DNA of 64,000 nt from Microbulbifer pacificus (lineage in GTDB: Bacteria > Pseudomonadota > Gammaproteobacteria > Pseudomonadales > Cellvibrionaceae): assembly GCF_002959965.1 (NCBI RefSeq), contig NZ_PREV01000026.1, positions 2,177,501 through 2,241,500 of the forward strand. The letters run 5' to 3'. Shown one piece after another: positions 28,279 to 38,395 of this stretch (position 1 is the stretch's first letter; every line of letters begins with the position of its first letter). A program made the translations under genes and the position numbers. The notes under the pieces are model-generated. The model searched no databases and was not told where the DNA came from. It saw only the letters and a program-made list of their open reading frames with translations.

Positions 28279-29103
28279 TTAAAAGGCGCAGTCCGCGCAG
28301 AAGAATTCCTCATCCTCCAACCGCATCGCGGTGAGATAACCACCCCACACACATCCCGTGTCCAGCGCGTACACGTTCTTGGTATTCGCTTCTCCCTCCA
28401 GCGCCGCCCAGTGACCGAAAATGATCCGGTCGTTTTTTGTTTTGCGATCCTTGAAACTGAACCACGGCTTGTAGTCGTGGTGTGCGGCCAGGGGGCCCTG
28501 TTTGGTGATGAGGTCCAGAGTGCCGTCGGCTTTGCAAAAACGCATGCGGGTAAAGTAATTGGTGATGGAGCGCAGACGCTCAACGCCGATCAGGTGGTCG
28601 CTCCACAGGTGCGGCTCGTTGCCGTACATGCCGTAGAAATAGGCTTTGGTCATCGCCGGGTCGCGCAGGGCGCGATGCACTTCACTCGCCAGTTCCAGCG
28701 CCCGGCTCATGCTCCACATGGGCGGGATACCGGCATGCACCATGGAGAAATATTTGTCGGCGACTTTCTTGTGCACCATCAGCGGCTGGTCCTGTAGCCA
28801 GCCCAGTAACGTATCCGCGTCTTTTGCGCGCAGCACTTCGGCGAGGTCGTGCTCCTTGTCGGTGAGGCGCTTGGCGCCGTGGGCGATGGCCAGCAGATGC
28901 AGGTCGTGATTGCCGAGCACCGCGGTGATCTGGTGGCGGAGCTGGTAAAGAAGACGCAGGGTACCGAGGCTGTCAGGACCGCGGTGGACCATGTCACCGG
29001 CGAGCCACAGTCTGTCTCTGTCCGGATTGAAGCGGATTTTCTTCAGTAGTCTTTCGAAGGGCTCCAGGCAGCCCTGGATATCACCGATTGCGTATGTTGC
29101 CAA
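28279..29103 (-). CDS. apaH: Bis(5'-nucleosyl)-tetraphosphatase, symmetrical
   Basis: A 274-residue metallophosphatase that cleaves Ap4A to two ADP. Motifs: GDIQGC, GDMVHRGPDS and GNHD in the first 75 residues, and GTLDLIT and FGHWAALEG later. It is 12 bp from rsmA on the same strand. In Pseudomonas apaG lies between the two; it is absent here. Confidence 0.95.
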   Translation of the reverse strand: MATYAIGDIQGCLEPFERLLKKIRFNPDRDRLWLAGDMVHRGPDSLGTLRLLYQLRHQITAVLGNHDLHLLAIAHGAKRLTDKEHDLAEVLRAKDADTLLGWLQDQPLMVHKKVADKYFSMVHAGIPPMWSMSRALELASEVHRALRDPAMTKAYFYGMYGNEPHLWSDHLIGVERLRSITNYFTRMRFCKADGTLDLITKQGPLAAHHDYKPWFSFKDRKTKNDRIIFGHWAALEGEANTKNVYALDTGCVWGGYLTAMRLEDEEFFCADCAF

Positions 29104-29115
29104 AACCTGCCCCGC

Positions 29116-29937
29116 TTACTGCGCTTGATCCGGTGATGGAGTGAGCTTGCCGCAGAATTCCGCCAGCTCCACATACTCCTTCACGCTCAGGGTTTCCGGG
29201 CGGCGGCTTGCATCCACCGGCAACTGCTCCGGGTCCAGCTCCGGGAACAGGGGCTTCAGCGCGTTGCGCAGGGTTTTGCGGCGCTGCTGAAAGGCGACAC
29301 TGACGATGCGCTCCAGCAGGGCTTCATCGCTTGCGGGGTGCGGCAGCGTCTGGTGCGGGATGAGGCGCACGATGGCGGAGTCCACCTTGGGGGCCGGGCG
29401 GAACGACTGCGGTGGCACCGGGAACAGTCCCTGTACGCGGCAATGGTACTGGGTCATCACGCTCAGGCGACCGTAGGACTTGGCACCGGGTACCGCGCTC
29501 AGACGGTCCACCACTTCTTTCTGCAGCATGAAGTGCATGTCCTTCACCTTGCCGCGGAAACTCAGCAAATGGAACAGCAGCGGCGTGGAAATGTTGTAGG
29601 GGAGGTTGCCGACAATGCGCAGTTGCTCACTTTCACCCTGGGCGAGGCTGCCGAAATCGAATTTCAGAGCGTCCTTTTCGATGATGGTGAAGTCGGGGAA
29701 ATCGCGGAACTTGAACTGGAGCATCGGGATCAGGTCGCGGTCCAGTTCCACCGCGGTGAGCGACGGGCACTTGTCCAGCAGCAGCGCGGTGATGGCGCCC
29801 TGGCCGGGGCCGATTTCCACCAGCTTGTCGGTGTCCTTGGGGCCGATGGCGCGCACGATGCGCTCGATGATGTTCTCATCGACGAGGAAATTCTGGCCGA
29901 AGCGCTTGCGCGCCTTGTGTTGGAAAAAATTGTCCAT
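29116..29937 (-). CDS. rsmA: 16S rRNA dimethyladenosine transferase
   Basis: A 273-residue methyltransferase (KsgA) that dimethylates A1518 and A1519 of 16S rRNA late in 30S assembly. It has the early GQNFLVDENIIERIV, the SAM motif VEIGPGQGAIT and the catalytic NLPYNIS. It is 36 bp downstream of pdxA, matching the pdxA-ksgA order of enterics and Pseudomonas. Confidence 0.96.
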   Translation of the reverse strand: MDNFFQHKARKRFGQNFLVDENIIERIVRAIGPKDTDKLVEIGPGQGAITALLLDKCPSLTAVELDRDLIPMLQFKFRDFPDFTIIEKDALKFDFGSLAQGESEQLRIVGNLPYNISTPLLFHLLSFRGKVKDMHFMLQKEVVDRLSAVPGAKSYGRLSVMTQYHCRVQGLFPVPPQSFRPAPKVDSAIVRLIPHQTLPHPASDEALLERIVSVAFQQRRKTLRNALKPLFPELDPEQLPVDASRRPETLSVKEYVELAEFCGKLTPSPDQAQ

Positions 29938-29973
29938 GAAAAAAATCGTGTGAGTAATAGGTTGGGGCGCCGG

Positions 29974-30975
29974 TTACAGCTGGCGCAGCTGGACCAGTTC
30001 GATGGCCTGGCTCAGGGCGGCGATCAGGCTGCCGGTATCGGCGATGCCCTGACCGGCAATATTGAGTGCGGTGCCGTGATCCACCGAGGTGCGGATAAAC
30101 GGCAGCCCCAGCGTGATATTGATGGCGCGCCCGAAACCCTTGAATTTTAACACCGGCAGCCCCTGGTCGTGGTACATGGCAAGGACTGCGTCACAGCGCG
30201 CCAGTTGCGGTGGGGTGAACAGGGTATCGGCGGGCAGCGGGCCAATGAGATCGAGGCCCAGTGCGCGCAGGGCATTCAGCGCCGGTTCGATGACTTCGAT
30301 TTCCTCGCGCCCCAGATGCCCGCCTTCGCCGGCATGGGGGTTGAGACCGCACACACCGATGCGCGGACGCTCGATGCGGAACTGCTGTTGCAGGCTGCGG
30401 TTGAGGATGGTCAGTACCTGCTGCAGCGCGTCGCCGTTGATGGCGCTGCTTACCTCTTTCAGAGGCAAATGGGTGGTGGCCAGCGCTACCCGCAGGTCGT
30501 CGGCGGCGAGCATCATCACCACCTTCTCTACGCCCGCCTGTTCGGCGAAATACTCCGTGTGTCCGCTGAACGGAATACCCGCGTCATTGATGACACCCTT
30601 GTGCACCGGGCCGGTAACAATGGCATCGAACGCGCGATGCTTGCAGCCATCGGCGGCAAGTCTCAGAGTCTCCAGCACATAGGGGCCGTTAGCTGGGCAG
30701 AGATGTCCAGGACTGGCAGGCTCCGTGAGTGCGACCGGCAAAATGTGCAGGCTGTCGGCGGGTGTGGCCTCGGCGGGCTGGTCGGGCTGAAATGGCAGCA
30801 GCCGCAGTGTCTTGCCCTGGCGCGCGGCTTCCTGCCGCAACAGCTCGGGATCGGCGATGGCGATGATCTGTGCGGCGGCGATATCCGGTGCGCGTCTGGA
30901 ACTCGCCAGTTTGATGGCGAGCTCCGGGCCTATCCCGGCGGGTTCGCCGGGAGTGAGTGCAATTCGGGGAATCAT
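29974..30975 (-). CDS. pdxA: 4-hydroxythreonine-4-phosphate dehydrogenase
   Basis: A 333-residue enzyme of pyridoxal phosphate synthesis. I start at ATG 30975 ([16 protein letters not shown]), the standard N-terminus; an extension to 31023 would overlap the end of surA. Visible are TGPVHKG (substrate site), the metal-binding histidine of HTEYFAE, and AMYHDQGLP near the C-terminus. It sits 34 bp from the surA stop. Confidence 0.95.
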   Translation of the reverse strand: MIPRIALTPGEPAGIGPELAIKLASSRRAPDIAAAQIIAIADPELLRQEAARQGKTLRLLPFQPDQPAEATPADSLHILPVALTEPASPGHLCPANGPYVLETLRLAADGCKHRAFDAIVTGPVHKGVINDAGIPFSGHTEYFAEQAGVEKVVMMLAADDLRVALATTHLPLKEVSSAINGDALQQVLTILNRSLQQQFRIERPRIGVCGLNPHAGEGGHLGREEIEVIEPALNALRALGLDLIGPLPADTLFTPPQLARCDAVLAMYHDQGLPVLKFKGFGRAINITLGLPFIRTSVDHGTALNIAGQGIADTGSLIAALSQAIELVQLRQL

Positions 30976-31009
30976 CGCGGTTAGGATGGGCCTTGAATGA
31001 CTGGGGCGG

Positions 31010-32389
31010 TTATTGGCCTTCAACGTTTCTCGGCTGGGATTCGCCGGGTTGCGGCTGATCTGTCAGCTCGGGAAGTTTGATTTCCACATAGGCCTGGTCA
31101 CGGATTTCCTGACGCCAGTTTTGCAGTTCTTCCTCGTAGCGGCGGTTGCGCAGCAGATTGGCGGCCTGGTTGCGGATGTACTGTTCGGTCATATCCTGCT
31201 GGCGGCGGCCCTCGACCTGCAATATGTGCCAGCCGAACTGGCTGCGGAAGGGCATGCTGATCTCACCCACCGGGGTGTTGTTCATGGCCTGGGTGAATTC
31301 CGGTACAAACTGTCCGGGGTTGGACCAGCCCAGATCACCGCCCTGCAGCATGGTGCCGATGTCCTCGGAGTTTTCCTTGGCGGCGTCTTCAAACTTGAGC
31401 TCGCCGGCCTCGATCTTGCTGCGCAGATCTGTCAGCAGGTTATAGGCGGCGTCATCGTCGCGGATCGCGGAGGTCTTCACCAGAATGTGACGTACCTTGG
31501 TCTGCTCGACCACCTGTTCGGTAGAACCGCGCTGTTCGTGAATTTTCAGCAGGTGGAAACCCGCGTCGCTGCGGAAGGGCTTGGTGGTCTCACCGACTTT
31601 GAGTCCATCGAGAGCATCGGAGAACAGGGTGGGCAGCTCCACGGTTTTACGCCAGCCCAGATCGCCGCCCTGGAGGGCGTTCTGGCCCGCGGAGTTGGAA
31701 ATGGCCAAAGCGCGGAAGTCTTCGCCTTTGCTGGCTTTGTCATACACCGCATCCGCCTTGGCGCGGGCCGCGGCGACTTCCTCCGCCGGGGCGCTGGAGC
31801 CCACAGGAATGAGGATATGCCCCAGCTGATATTGCGGGGACTTCCAGAATTCACCCTCCTTGGAGCGCAGGAAGTTGTTGATGTCCTGATCGGTAATCTG
31901 GATACGGCGCGCCACGCTGCCCTGTTCCACACGGCGGATGATCAGCTCCTGGCGGATCTGCTGGCGGAAGGCATTGTTGGATATGCCGTCCGCCTCCAGC
32001 TTCCGCTGAAACTCCGCCGGAGACATGTTCATGTTCTGCTGGACCCGGGCAATGGCCTGGTCCAGTTCTTCCTCCGGGATGGTGACACCGGCGCGGGCGC
32101 CCATCTGCAACTGCAGGCGCTCGATGATCAACTGCTCCAGTACCTGGCGGCGCAGAATATCAATGGGTGGGGCCTGCACGTTCTGGGCGGCGATCTGCTG
32201 GGTAATGGTGTTCATACGCTGCTGCAGCTCACTGGCCATGACCACGTCGTCATCGACGACCGCCACTACTCGATCGAGCTTTTGCACCTGCGCCTGAGCG
32301 GGCAGGGCGAGGGCGCAACAGGCGCACAGGGCGGCGACGGCGAGCGCGCCGCGACGGGGGAAGTTGAACATCTGCATTATTGTCATCAC
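31010..32389 (-). CDS. surA: Periplasmic chaperone and peptidyl-prolyl isomerase
   Basis: A 459-residue SurA. A signal peptide ends near residue 34 (ALPAQAQ), an N-terminal chaperone domain follows, then two parvulin domains, each with the QGGDLGW motif. It escorts beta-barrel proteins to the Bam complex. Its start overlaps the lptD stop by 4 bp (32386-32389), so it is translationally coupled to lptD, the classic partner. Confidence 0.96.
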   Translation of the reverse strand: MMTIMQMFNFPRRGALAVAALCACCALALPAQAQVQKLDRVVAVVDDDVVMASELQQRMNTITQQIAAQNVQAPPIDILRRQVLEQLIIERLQLQMGARAGVTIPEEELDQAIARVQQNMNMSPAEFQRKLEADGISNNAFRQQIRQELIIRRVEQGSVARRIQITDQDINNFLRSKEGEFWKSPQYQLGHILIPVGSSAPAEEVAAARAKADAVYDKASKGEDFRALAISNSAGQNALQGGDLGWRKTVELPTLFSDALDGLKVGETTKPFRSDAGFHLLKIHEQRGSTEQVVEQTKVRHILVKTSAIRDDDAAYNLLTDLRSKIEAGELKFEDAAKENSEDIGTMLQGGDLGWSNPGQFVPEFTQAMNNTPVGEISMPFRSQFGWHILQVEGRRQQDMTEQYIRNQAANLLRNRRYEEELQNWRQEIRDQAYVEIKLPELTDQPQPGESQPRNVEGQ

Positions 32390-35013
32390 TGTTTCAGTAC
32401 TTCTCTCTGGTCAAAGTTGGCGATGCCCTGGCTGAGCATACGGGTCACCGAGCCGCCGATACCGGCGAGGCCCTTCAGCTGCAGTTCAATATAGATGCCT
32501 TCGTCAAACTGCAGCTCTTCCGGTGGCACCACGTCCGCCAGGTCGTTATCCAGCTCGCGGCGCCACAGCAGCCGGGTGCGATAACAGCACGTGTCGTATT
32601 CGAGTCCCGCCAGGTATTCCAGTTCCCGGTCGAAGGTGAAATCGTAAGCGGCCGCGGCCAGGATGGACAGCCGATCGTTGATGGGCCAGGCGGTGGATAC
32701 ATCCGCCTGCTTCACCGGTCCCTGCACCAGATAGGAGTCGGTGGAGTCGTAAACTTCTTCCTTGCGCAGGTAGCGATAACCCACATTGAGCAGGCGGAAA
32801 TCACTGTCCAGGTAGCGCAGGGTCACGTTGCCGCGGTTAATGGTGTGGTCCGTGTCATGGTAGATCACTTCACTACTGATCCGCAGGGCGTCTGTGGGGC
32901 GGCTCTCGAGGCGCGCGGCGAACTCGGAGCGCGGTACTTCCTCGATGAACTCCCGCAACTCGATACGGCTGCTTTCCGAGTAGAAAATCTGTCCGGCACT
33001 GGCGGAGAACAGATCGCGCCCGCTGCGCGGGTCGATAAAACGGGTGGTGAGGCCGAGAGCCGCGCGATCGGCATCGTCGATACGATCGTGGCCATTGAAG
33101 CGGCTGTCGCGGAATAACTGGTCGTAACTGAAGGTGAACAGCGAGGTGTCGTACAGCAGGTCGTTGCCGCCGTCGTCGCCCTTGGTACTCACGTTCAGGA
33201 AATCGCTCTGGTCGGCGTTGCTGCTCGCCATCAGGAACAGGCGCGGCTCCAGAGTCTGGATGTACTCACGCTGCAACAGGTTACCGTAGCGCTCGAAAAA
33301 CAGTCCGCTGTCGATGGTGAGCTGACCCGCGGACGTTTCCGGCGTGTTGTGGGCCGGGTCGGCAAGGAAGGTCTCGGCGAGGTCATAGCCGAGGTAGATA
33401 CCGGTCACTTTCGGGTTGAGGAAGCCCCACAGCCACTGTTTGTCCCAGCCAAAACTGTATTCCACATAGGTGCGTGTGGCATTGACGAAATTCCGCGTCA
33501 ACGAGGTTTCACTGTCGGGGTCGTCCACATTGGCAATAAAACGGACGGTCTGGGTGTCCGCATGGTCGAAACTGGTGATCTCGTGATCCATCAGCAACTG
33601 CCAGTCATTCCACTTGTAGTTGCCGTTCAGGTTGACCCGGGGCAGCTGGCTGTAGGTATCGAATGCATCCTTGACCAGCTGCTGGTATTCCTGGGCGCGG
33701 ATACCCGCGAACCAGTGCTCGCTGGTGAGGCTGGCCTCCGCGGACTGGTTGAGCGCGGTGAGCGTACGGGGGTTGGTGATCTGCGGGGTTTCCAGCTCGG
33801 CGTTGTCCAGATCGCGGAAATAGTCCGCGTCGCTGACCTTGGTGTAATTGATGCGCGTACGCCACAAGCCGCCATTGCCGCCCTGCTGATCCAGGTTTAC
33901 AAACCAGCGATCCTCTCCCTTGGCGGGCAGCACCAGATCCTCCGGGAAGCCCTCATTGATCAGACGCTGCGCATCGTCGTCGTTACCCCCCTTGTCATTG
34001 GGCAGATCGGCCATGCGCAGTTCGGTATTGAACCACGGGCTCAGGTGGCGGGTTTCAAGTTCCAGCCCGGTGCCGCGGTACTGCACATAGCGGGGGATGA
34101 TGGTGGCGTCCAGCTGCGGGGCGATGTTCCAGTAGTAGGGCACGGCGATATCCCAGCCATTCTCATCGCTGTTGCTGATGCTGGGAAACAGGAAGCCGGA
34201 CATGCGCTCGCTGCCCACCGGGAAGCGCAGGTAGGGGAAATAGAACACCGGGACATCGGCGATTTCCAGGCGCACATTGCGCGCGGTTCCCTGGCGCTCC
34301 ACATTGTCGATAGTGATCTCGCCACCGCTCATGCGCCAGAAAACGTCGTCTGGTTCGCAGCGGGTGTAACTGCCATCGGTGAGAATCAGCTCGCCACTGG
34401 CCTCGCGCGAGGCGAAGCGGGCGGAGCCGTGTACGAACTCGTCGTGCACCACATAGGTGGCGTCTTCGATGGATGCCGCTTTGCTGTCGGTGTGTACCTC
34501 TGCCGCCTTGCCCCGCACCAGCAGGCTGGGTTCGCGCATTTCGATGGCGCCGCTCAGGTAGGCCGTGCTCTCTTCCCGGTTCACGTCCACCTGATCGGCA
34601 AACAGCTGGCGGTAACCCTGGGTAATGTGCACATTACCACGCAGCTGTGCCGTGCCGTCTTCCAGCCAGTTGGAACTGTCCGCGGTAGCGCGCAGGGGGG
34701 CCTCTTCCGGCAGCAGATTGGCATTGGGATAGGTGCGCGGAGGCTCGATGAAGGTGCCGCCGCATACCGGGGCCAGCAGACTGCGCTCGACGGGATCCAG
34801 CTGGTTCTTTGGAAACCAGTCGAGGTAGAGGTAGGGATTTGCTTCCGGCTGTGCCGCCGGAGGGGTTCCGGGTTGGGCACCGGTGGCCGTGTCCGCAATC
34901 GCGGGCAGCGTCCACAGGGGCTGGGCCGCGAGCAGGCCCAATGCGAGAGAGCGCGGGCGTGATAATTGTCCAATGGCCAGCGCAAGGTGGCGCCAGCGGG
35001 AAGCTTCCAGCAT
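32386..35013 (-). CDS. lptD: LPS-assembly protein LptD
   Basis: An 875-residue outer-membrane LPS translocon. I start at ATG 35013 (MLEASRWRHLALAIGQ), which gives a signal peptide ending near TLPAIA; a longer in-frame start at 35187 is not needed. The N-terminal OstA-like beta-jellyroll runs to about residue 250, and the 26-strand barrel fills the rest. A Cys near residue 75 and a Cys pair at about residues 780-781 are consistent with the inter-domain disulfides. It is the first gene of lptD-surA-pdxA-rsmA-apaH and divergent from amgK. Confidence 0.94.
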   Translation of the reverse strand: MLEASRWRHLALAIGQLSRPRSLALGLLAAQPLWTLPAIADTATGAQPGTPPAAQPEANPYLYLDWFPKNQLDPVERSLLAPVCGGTFIEPPRTYPNANLLPEEAPLRATADSSNWLEDGTAQLRGNVHITQGYRQLFADQVDVNREESTAYLSGAIEMREPSLLVRGKAAEVHTDSKAASIEDATYVVHDEFVHGSARFASREASGELILTDGSYTRCEPDDVFWRMSGGEITIDNVERQGTARNVRLEIADVPVFYFPYLRFPVGSERMSGFLFPSISNSDENGWDIAVPYYWNIAPQLDATIIPRYVQYRGTGLELETRHLSPWFNTELRMADLPNDKGGNDDDAQRLINEGFPEDLVLPAKGEDRWFVNLDQQGGNGGLWRTRINYTKVSDADYFRDLDNAELETPQITNPRTLTALNQSAEASLTSEHWFAGIRAQEYQQLVKDAFDTYSQLPRVNLNGNYKWNDWQLLMDHEITSFDHADTQTVRFIANVDDPDSETSLTRNFVNATRTYVEYSFGWDKQWLWGFLNPKVTGIYLGYDLAETFLADPAHNTPETSAGQLTIDSGLFFERYGNLLQREYIQTLEPRLFLMASSNADQSDFLNVSTKGDDGGNDLLYDTSLFTFSYDQLFRDSRFNGHDRIDDADRAALGLTTRFIDPRSGRDLFSASAGQIFYSESSRIELREFIEEVPRSEFAARLESRPTDALRISSEVIYHDTDHTINRGNVTLRYLDSDFRLLNVGYRYLRKEEVYDSTDSYLVQGPVKQADVSTAWPINDRLSILAAAAYDFTFDRELEYLAGLEYDTCCYRTRLLWRRELDNDLADVVPPEELQFDEGIYIELQLKGLAGIGGSVTRMLSQGIANFDQREVLKQ

Positions 35014-35335
35014 CGAGTGAATGGTTCCGGCTATCTTTAGAGTCTGTTCCGTTGGCGAGTGCGCGCGATCCGGGGTGGTTGCGGAGCCCGTCCGCCAGGG
35101 TTTATTCCGCCAGTGTGGAAGTGCTGAGAGGTCAGCGCTTGTGACAAAGACTGGAAATGGCAGGGGCGCTGGCAGGCTGGCGCGCAAAAATCAGCGGTCG
35201 ATTCTACTTGAATGGCCGTAACCATGGAAACAATAGCGGGTGATCCGCATCGCCAGCGCCGTTACAATGCGCAGTTTTCAGGCGCTCGCAAAGTGATCTC
35301 TCCGAATCAGCAGTATCGACCAGAGCAGGTGGCGG
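35014..35335. other. Divergent intergenic region lptD/amgK
   Basis: 322 bp with no credible gene. A TACAAT at 35266-35271 on the plus strand is the only recognisable -10 for amgK, without a matching -35. I see no clear sigma-E signature for lptD. Confidence 0.4.
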
Positions 35336-36445
35336 ATGAATGAATGTGTAACCCAGGCCCCGGATGAGCGTCGCGAAGCGCTGCGCCAGTGGGCCGCTCG
35401 TGCCCTCCAGTCCGGGCATGAAGTACTGGATGTGCCGCCGCTTGAGCACAGCCTGAATCTGAAGTCGCTGTCCGGGGACGCCGGTTTCCGCCGCTATTTC
35501 CGCACCGATACCACGCCGGCACTGATTGCGGTGGATTCTCCTCCGAGCAAAACCAACATCAACCGCTTTGTTGCACTCGCTGACTATCTGCGGCGGAACG
35601 GTGTTCACACCCCGCTGGTGATCGCCGCGGACGTCGAGCACGGCTTTATGCTGCTGGAGGACCTGGGTGACATTCAGCTCCTGCGAATGCTCAATTCTGA
35701 CAGCGTCGCCGGCCTCTACGCGGAAGTCATCAATGAGCTGCTTTGCCTGCAGCAGATCCCGCGTGCCGAAGGGCTGTTCCCGCCCTACAACCGTGAACTG
35801 CTGCACATGGAGATGTCGTTGCTGCCGGAATGGCTGATCGGCAAACTACTGGGGCGGGAGCTGAGTGCCGACGAGCACCATCTGCTGGAGCGCACCTTCG
35901 CCCACCTGCTCGACAGTGCCAGCAGTCAGCCGCAGGTACTGGTGCACCGGGACTATCACAGTCGCAATCTGATGATGCGCAGCGGCGAGCGCCCCGGCGT
36001 GGTCGACTTCCAGGACGCTGTGTGGGGACCGGTCACCTACGATCTCGTCTCCCTGCTGAGGGACTGCTACATCCGTTGGCCGCGGGAACAGGTGGAAAAC
36101 TGGGCGCTTGCCTACGCCTCCTCCGCCATGGACGCCGGCATCATCCCGGAAGTCGATCCCAAAACCTTCCTGCGCTGGTTTGACTGGATCGGATTACAGC
36201 GCCACTTCAAAGTCCTCGGTCTTTTTCCGCGCCTGTACCTGCGCGATGGCAAGCACGGCTACCTGCCGGATCTGCCCCTGGTGATCCGCTATACCCTGGA
36301 AGTCAGTGAGCGATACCCGGAAACCCGGCCCTTCGCCGACTGGTTCCGCACCGAAATCCTGCCGCTGATCGAGCAGCAGGACTGGTACCGCGATTACCGC
36401 ACCGCTGGCGAACGTCACCCCGCGGAAACCGAAGTCGTCCGATAA
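35336..36445 (+). CDS. amgK: N-acetylmuramate/N-acetylglucosamine kinase (AmgK)
   Basis: A 369-residue aminoglycoside-phosphotransferase-fold kinase. It has HRDYHSRNLM (catalytic Asp near residue 200) and DFQDAVWGP (metal-binding Asp). With MurU directly downstream (8 bp) and lptD divergent, the context matches the AmgK-MurU pathway of pseudomonads. AmgK phosphorylates MurNAc and GlcNAc at the anomeric position for cell-wall recycling, a bypass of de novo UDP-MurNAc synthesis that is linked to intrinsic fosfomycin resistance. Confidence 0.9.
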   Translation: MNECVTQAPDERREALRQWAARALQSGHEVLDVPPLEHSLNLKSLSGDAGFRRYFRTDTTPALIAVDSPPSKTNINRFVALADYLRRNGVHTPLVIAADVEHGFMLLEDLGDIQLLRMLNSDSVAGLYAEVINELLCLQQIPRAEGLFPPYNRELLHMEMSLLPEWLIGKLLGRELSADEHHLLERTFAHLLDSASSQPQVLVHRDYHSRNLMMRSGERPGVVDFQDAVWGPVTYDLVSLLRDCYIRWPREQVENWALAYASSAMDAGIIPEVDPKTFLRWFDWIGLQRHFKVLGLFPRLYLRDGKHGYLPDLPLVIRYTLEVSERYPETRPFADWFRTEILPLIEQQDWYRDYRTAGERHPAETEVVR

Positions 36446-36452
36446 GACCAAC

Positions 36453-37148
36453 ATGACACACAAACTTACATCGGCCCCCACCGCCATGGTACTCGCCGCC
36501 GGATTTGGCAAGCGCATGCGCCCGCTCACCGACCGCATGCCCAAACCATTGATCCCGGTGCTCGGCAAGCCCCTGATCGAATACACCCTCGAGCGTCTCT
36601 CGGCGGCCGGTGTCGAGCGGGTTGTCATCAACCTCGCGCACCTCGGCGGCCAGATCCGCGACCATCTCGGCGGCGGCGAGCGCTTTGGGCTTGAAATTCG
36701 CTACTCCGAGGAAAGCGAACCGCTGGAAACTGCAGGCGGCATCACCAAGGCTCTGCCGTTGCTGGGGGAAGGGCCATTTCTGGTGGCCAACGGCGACGTC
36801 TGGTGCGACTTCGATTTTTCCAGCTGGCTTTGCAACCCGTTGCCGCAAAACTGCCCGGGGCGCCTGCTGATGGTGCCGAACCCACCGCATAATCCTGAAG
36901 GTGACTTTGGTATAGACAATGGCCTGCTCTCCGGCACCACCAAACCGCGCTACACCTTTGCCGGCATCAGCTACCTGAAACCGGAAATACTGACAGGCTA
37001 CCCCAATGCGCGCGAGCGCTATGGCCTCGGCGAAGTCTTCGCCCACAACGAAGACCTGATGCAGGCGGAAGTGTATGAGGGCGACTGGTGTGATGTGGGT
37101 ACCCCGGAAAGATTGAATAATCTGGAAGAAAGGCTGCGGGCTGAATAG
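36453..37148 (+). CDS. murU: N-acetylmuramate alpha-1-phosphate uridylyltransferase
   Basis: 231 residues of the nucleotidyltransferase family: MVLAAGFGKRMRPLT signature, PKPLIPV and the metal-binding ANGDVWCDF (Asp). It converts MurNAc-1-phosphate to UDP-MurNAc. It is next to amgK, from which its function is largely inferred. A hairpin repeat separates it from rpe. Confidence 0.9.
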   Translation: MTHKLTSAPTAMVLAAGFGKRMRPLTDRMPKPLIPVLGKPLIEYTLERLSAAGVERVVINLAHLGGQIRDHLGGGERFGLEIRYSEESEPLETAGGITKALPLLGEGPFLVANGDVWCDFDFSSWLCNPLPQNCPGRLLMVPNPPHNPEGDFGIDNGLLSGTTKPRYTFAGISYLKPEILTGYPNARERYGLGEVFAHNEDLMQAEVYEGDWCDVGTPERLNNLEERLRAE

Positions 37149-37182
37149 CCTCAATCATCCACGAAGCACAGAAATTCAAATT

Positions 37183-37301
37183 GAAGGTCGGGTGCTGGGT
37201 GGCGCTTTTCAGGATCGTCGCAAACAGGATGTTTGCGCCGAAGCTCCCAGGGATGGGTTTACAGCGGTCCTGAAAAGCGCCACCCAGCGCCCGACCGCCA
37301 C
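37183..37301 (-). repeat. Nested-hairpin repeat, copy C (variant subfamily)
   Basis: The outer stem is 29 bp (37186-37214 with 37268-37296; one wobble). The inner hairpin is CGCAAAC/GTTTGCG with loop AGGAT. Its core reads AAACCCATCCCTGGGAGC in reverse, a variant of the main core. It fills the gap between murU and rpe. Confidence 0.88.
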
Positions 37302-37363
37302 CGGACTCCACCAAAACGAGAAGCTCCGGAATCAGGCAAAAACCAAAGCACCGAGACGAGAAC

Positions 37364-38032
37364 ATGCCGGACTACAAAATTGCACCCTCCATCCTCTCCG
37401 CCGACTTCGCCCGATTGGGGGAAGAAGTCGACAACGTCCTCGCCGCTGGCGCCGATTGGGTGCACTTCGACGTAATGGACAACCACTACGTCCCCAACCT
37501 CACCATCGGCCCCATGGTCTGCAAGGCGCTCCGCAACCACGGCGTCACCGCCCCCATCGACGTCCACCTGATGGTCGAACCCGTCGACGACATGATCCGT
37601 ATGTTCGCCGACGCCGGCGCCACCTACATCACCTTCCACCCGGAAGCCAGCCGACACGTCGACCGCTCCCTGCAGCTGATCCAGTCACTCGGCTGCAAAG
37701 CAGGCCTCGTATTCAATCCCGCCTCCAGCCTCGACGCGGCGAAATACGTACTGGATAAACTCGATATGATCCTGCTCATGTCCGTAAACCCCGGCTTCGG
37801 CGGCCAGAAATTCATCCCCGCCACCCTCGGCAAGCTCACCGAAGCGCGCAAACTCATAGACGACTCCGGCCTCGACATCCGCCTCGAAATCGATGGTGGC
37901 GTGACCAAGGACAATATCCGCGAAATCGCCAAGGCGGGTGCGGACAGCTTCGTCGCTGGTTCCGCGATCTTCAATGCCGCTGACTACGCCGAAGTGGTCA
38001 AGGCCATGCGGGCGGAACTGGCGCAGGTCTGA
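37364..38032 (+). CDS. rpe: Ribulose-phosphate 3-epimerase
   Basis: A 222-residue TIM-barrel enzyme of the pentose phosphate pathway. It has [10 protein letters not shown] at the start, [14 protein letters not shown] and HLMVEP (metal ligands), and [10 protein letters not shown]. It precedes trpE; the gph phosphatase gene that separates them in Pseudomonas is missing. Confidence 0.96.
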   Translation: MPDYKIAPSILSADFARLGEEVDNVLAAGADWVHFDVMDNHYVPNLTIGPMVCKALRNHGVTAPIDVHLMVEPVDDMIRMFADAGATYITFHPEASRHVDRSLQLIQSLGCKAGLVFNPASSLDAAKYVLDKLDMILLMSVNPGFGGQKFIPATLGKLTEARKLIDDSGLDIRLEIDGGVTKDNIREIAKAGADSFVAGSAIFNAADYAEVVKAMRAELAQV

Positions 38033-38043
38033 GGTTCTTGAGA

Positions 38044-38063
38044 AGTGGCGCCCCGGCGCCACT
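38044..38063 (+). terminator. Weak terminator-like hairpin after rpe
   Basis: A perfect AGTGGCGC/GCGCCACT stem with loop CCCG, 12 bp after the rpe stop, but without a T-run, so it may slow rather than end transcription. Confidence 0.35.
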
Positions 38064-38222
38064 CTCCCTCATTCGGTCATTCGGTCACAAAGGACCGCAA
38101 AGGGCCACAACGGAGCAACAAAATCTGGTGCTTGCCGCCCCTACCAGAGATTTGTACACTTGCTCGCCGGAATACAGGGAAGCAACGCGAGGCTGCGACC
38201 CCAACGCTGCGAGAAAGTGACA

Positions 38223-38270
38223 TTGAACTGCACTGCCCCCCACATCAACAGCTGGCGATGGCGCCACTGA
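38223..38270 (+). promoter_or_regulatory. Possible trp leader peptide
   Basis: A short frame (TTG 38223 preceded by GAGAA) encodes about 15 residues ending SWRWRH, with two Trp codons in the last five, followed by a GACCAG/CTGGTC hairpin at 38287-38301. This is the layout of an amino-acid attenuation leader in front of trpE, but no T-run terminator is visible. The rest of 38064-38395 seems empty. Confidence 0.4.
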
Positions 38271-38395
38271 TCCGCTGAAGCCTGAAGACCAGGAGCTGGT
38301 CCGACGGGCGCCTTTCCCGCGGGTAGGATTCCACCAAAGATGCGCAATCCTGGCCCCGTACTACAAATCGAAGCATTGCATACACCGGAGTCACC

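Noticed and set aside
33349..34962. A 537-codon open frame opposite lptD
   Set aside because: It is the complement of a clear LptD reading frame and has no recognisable domain.
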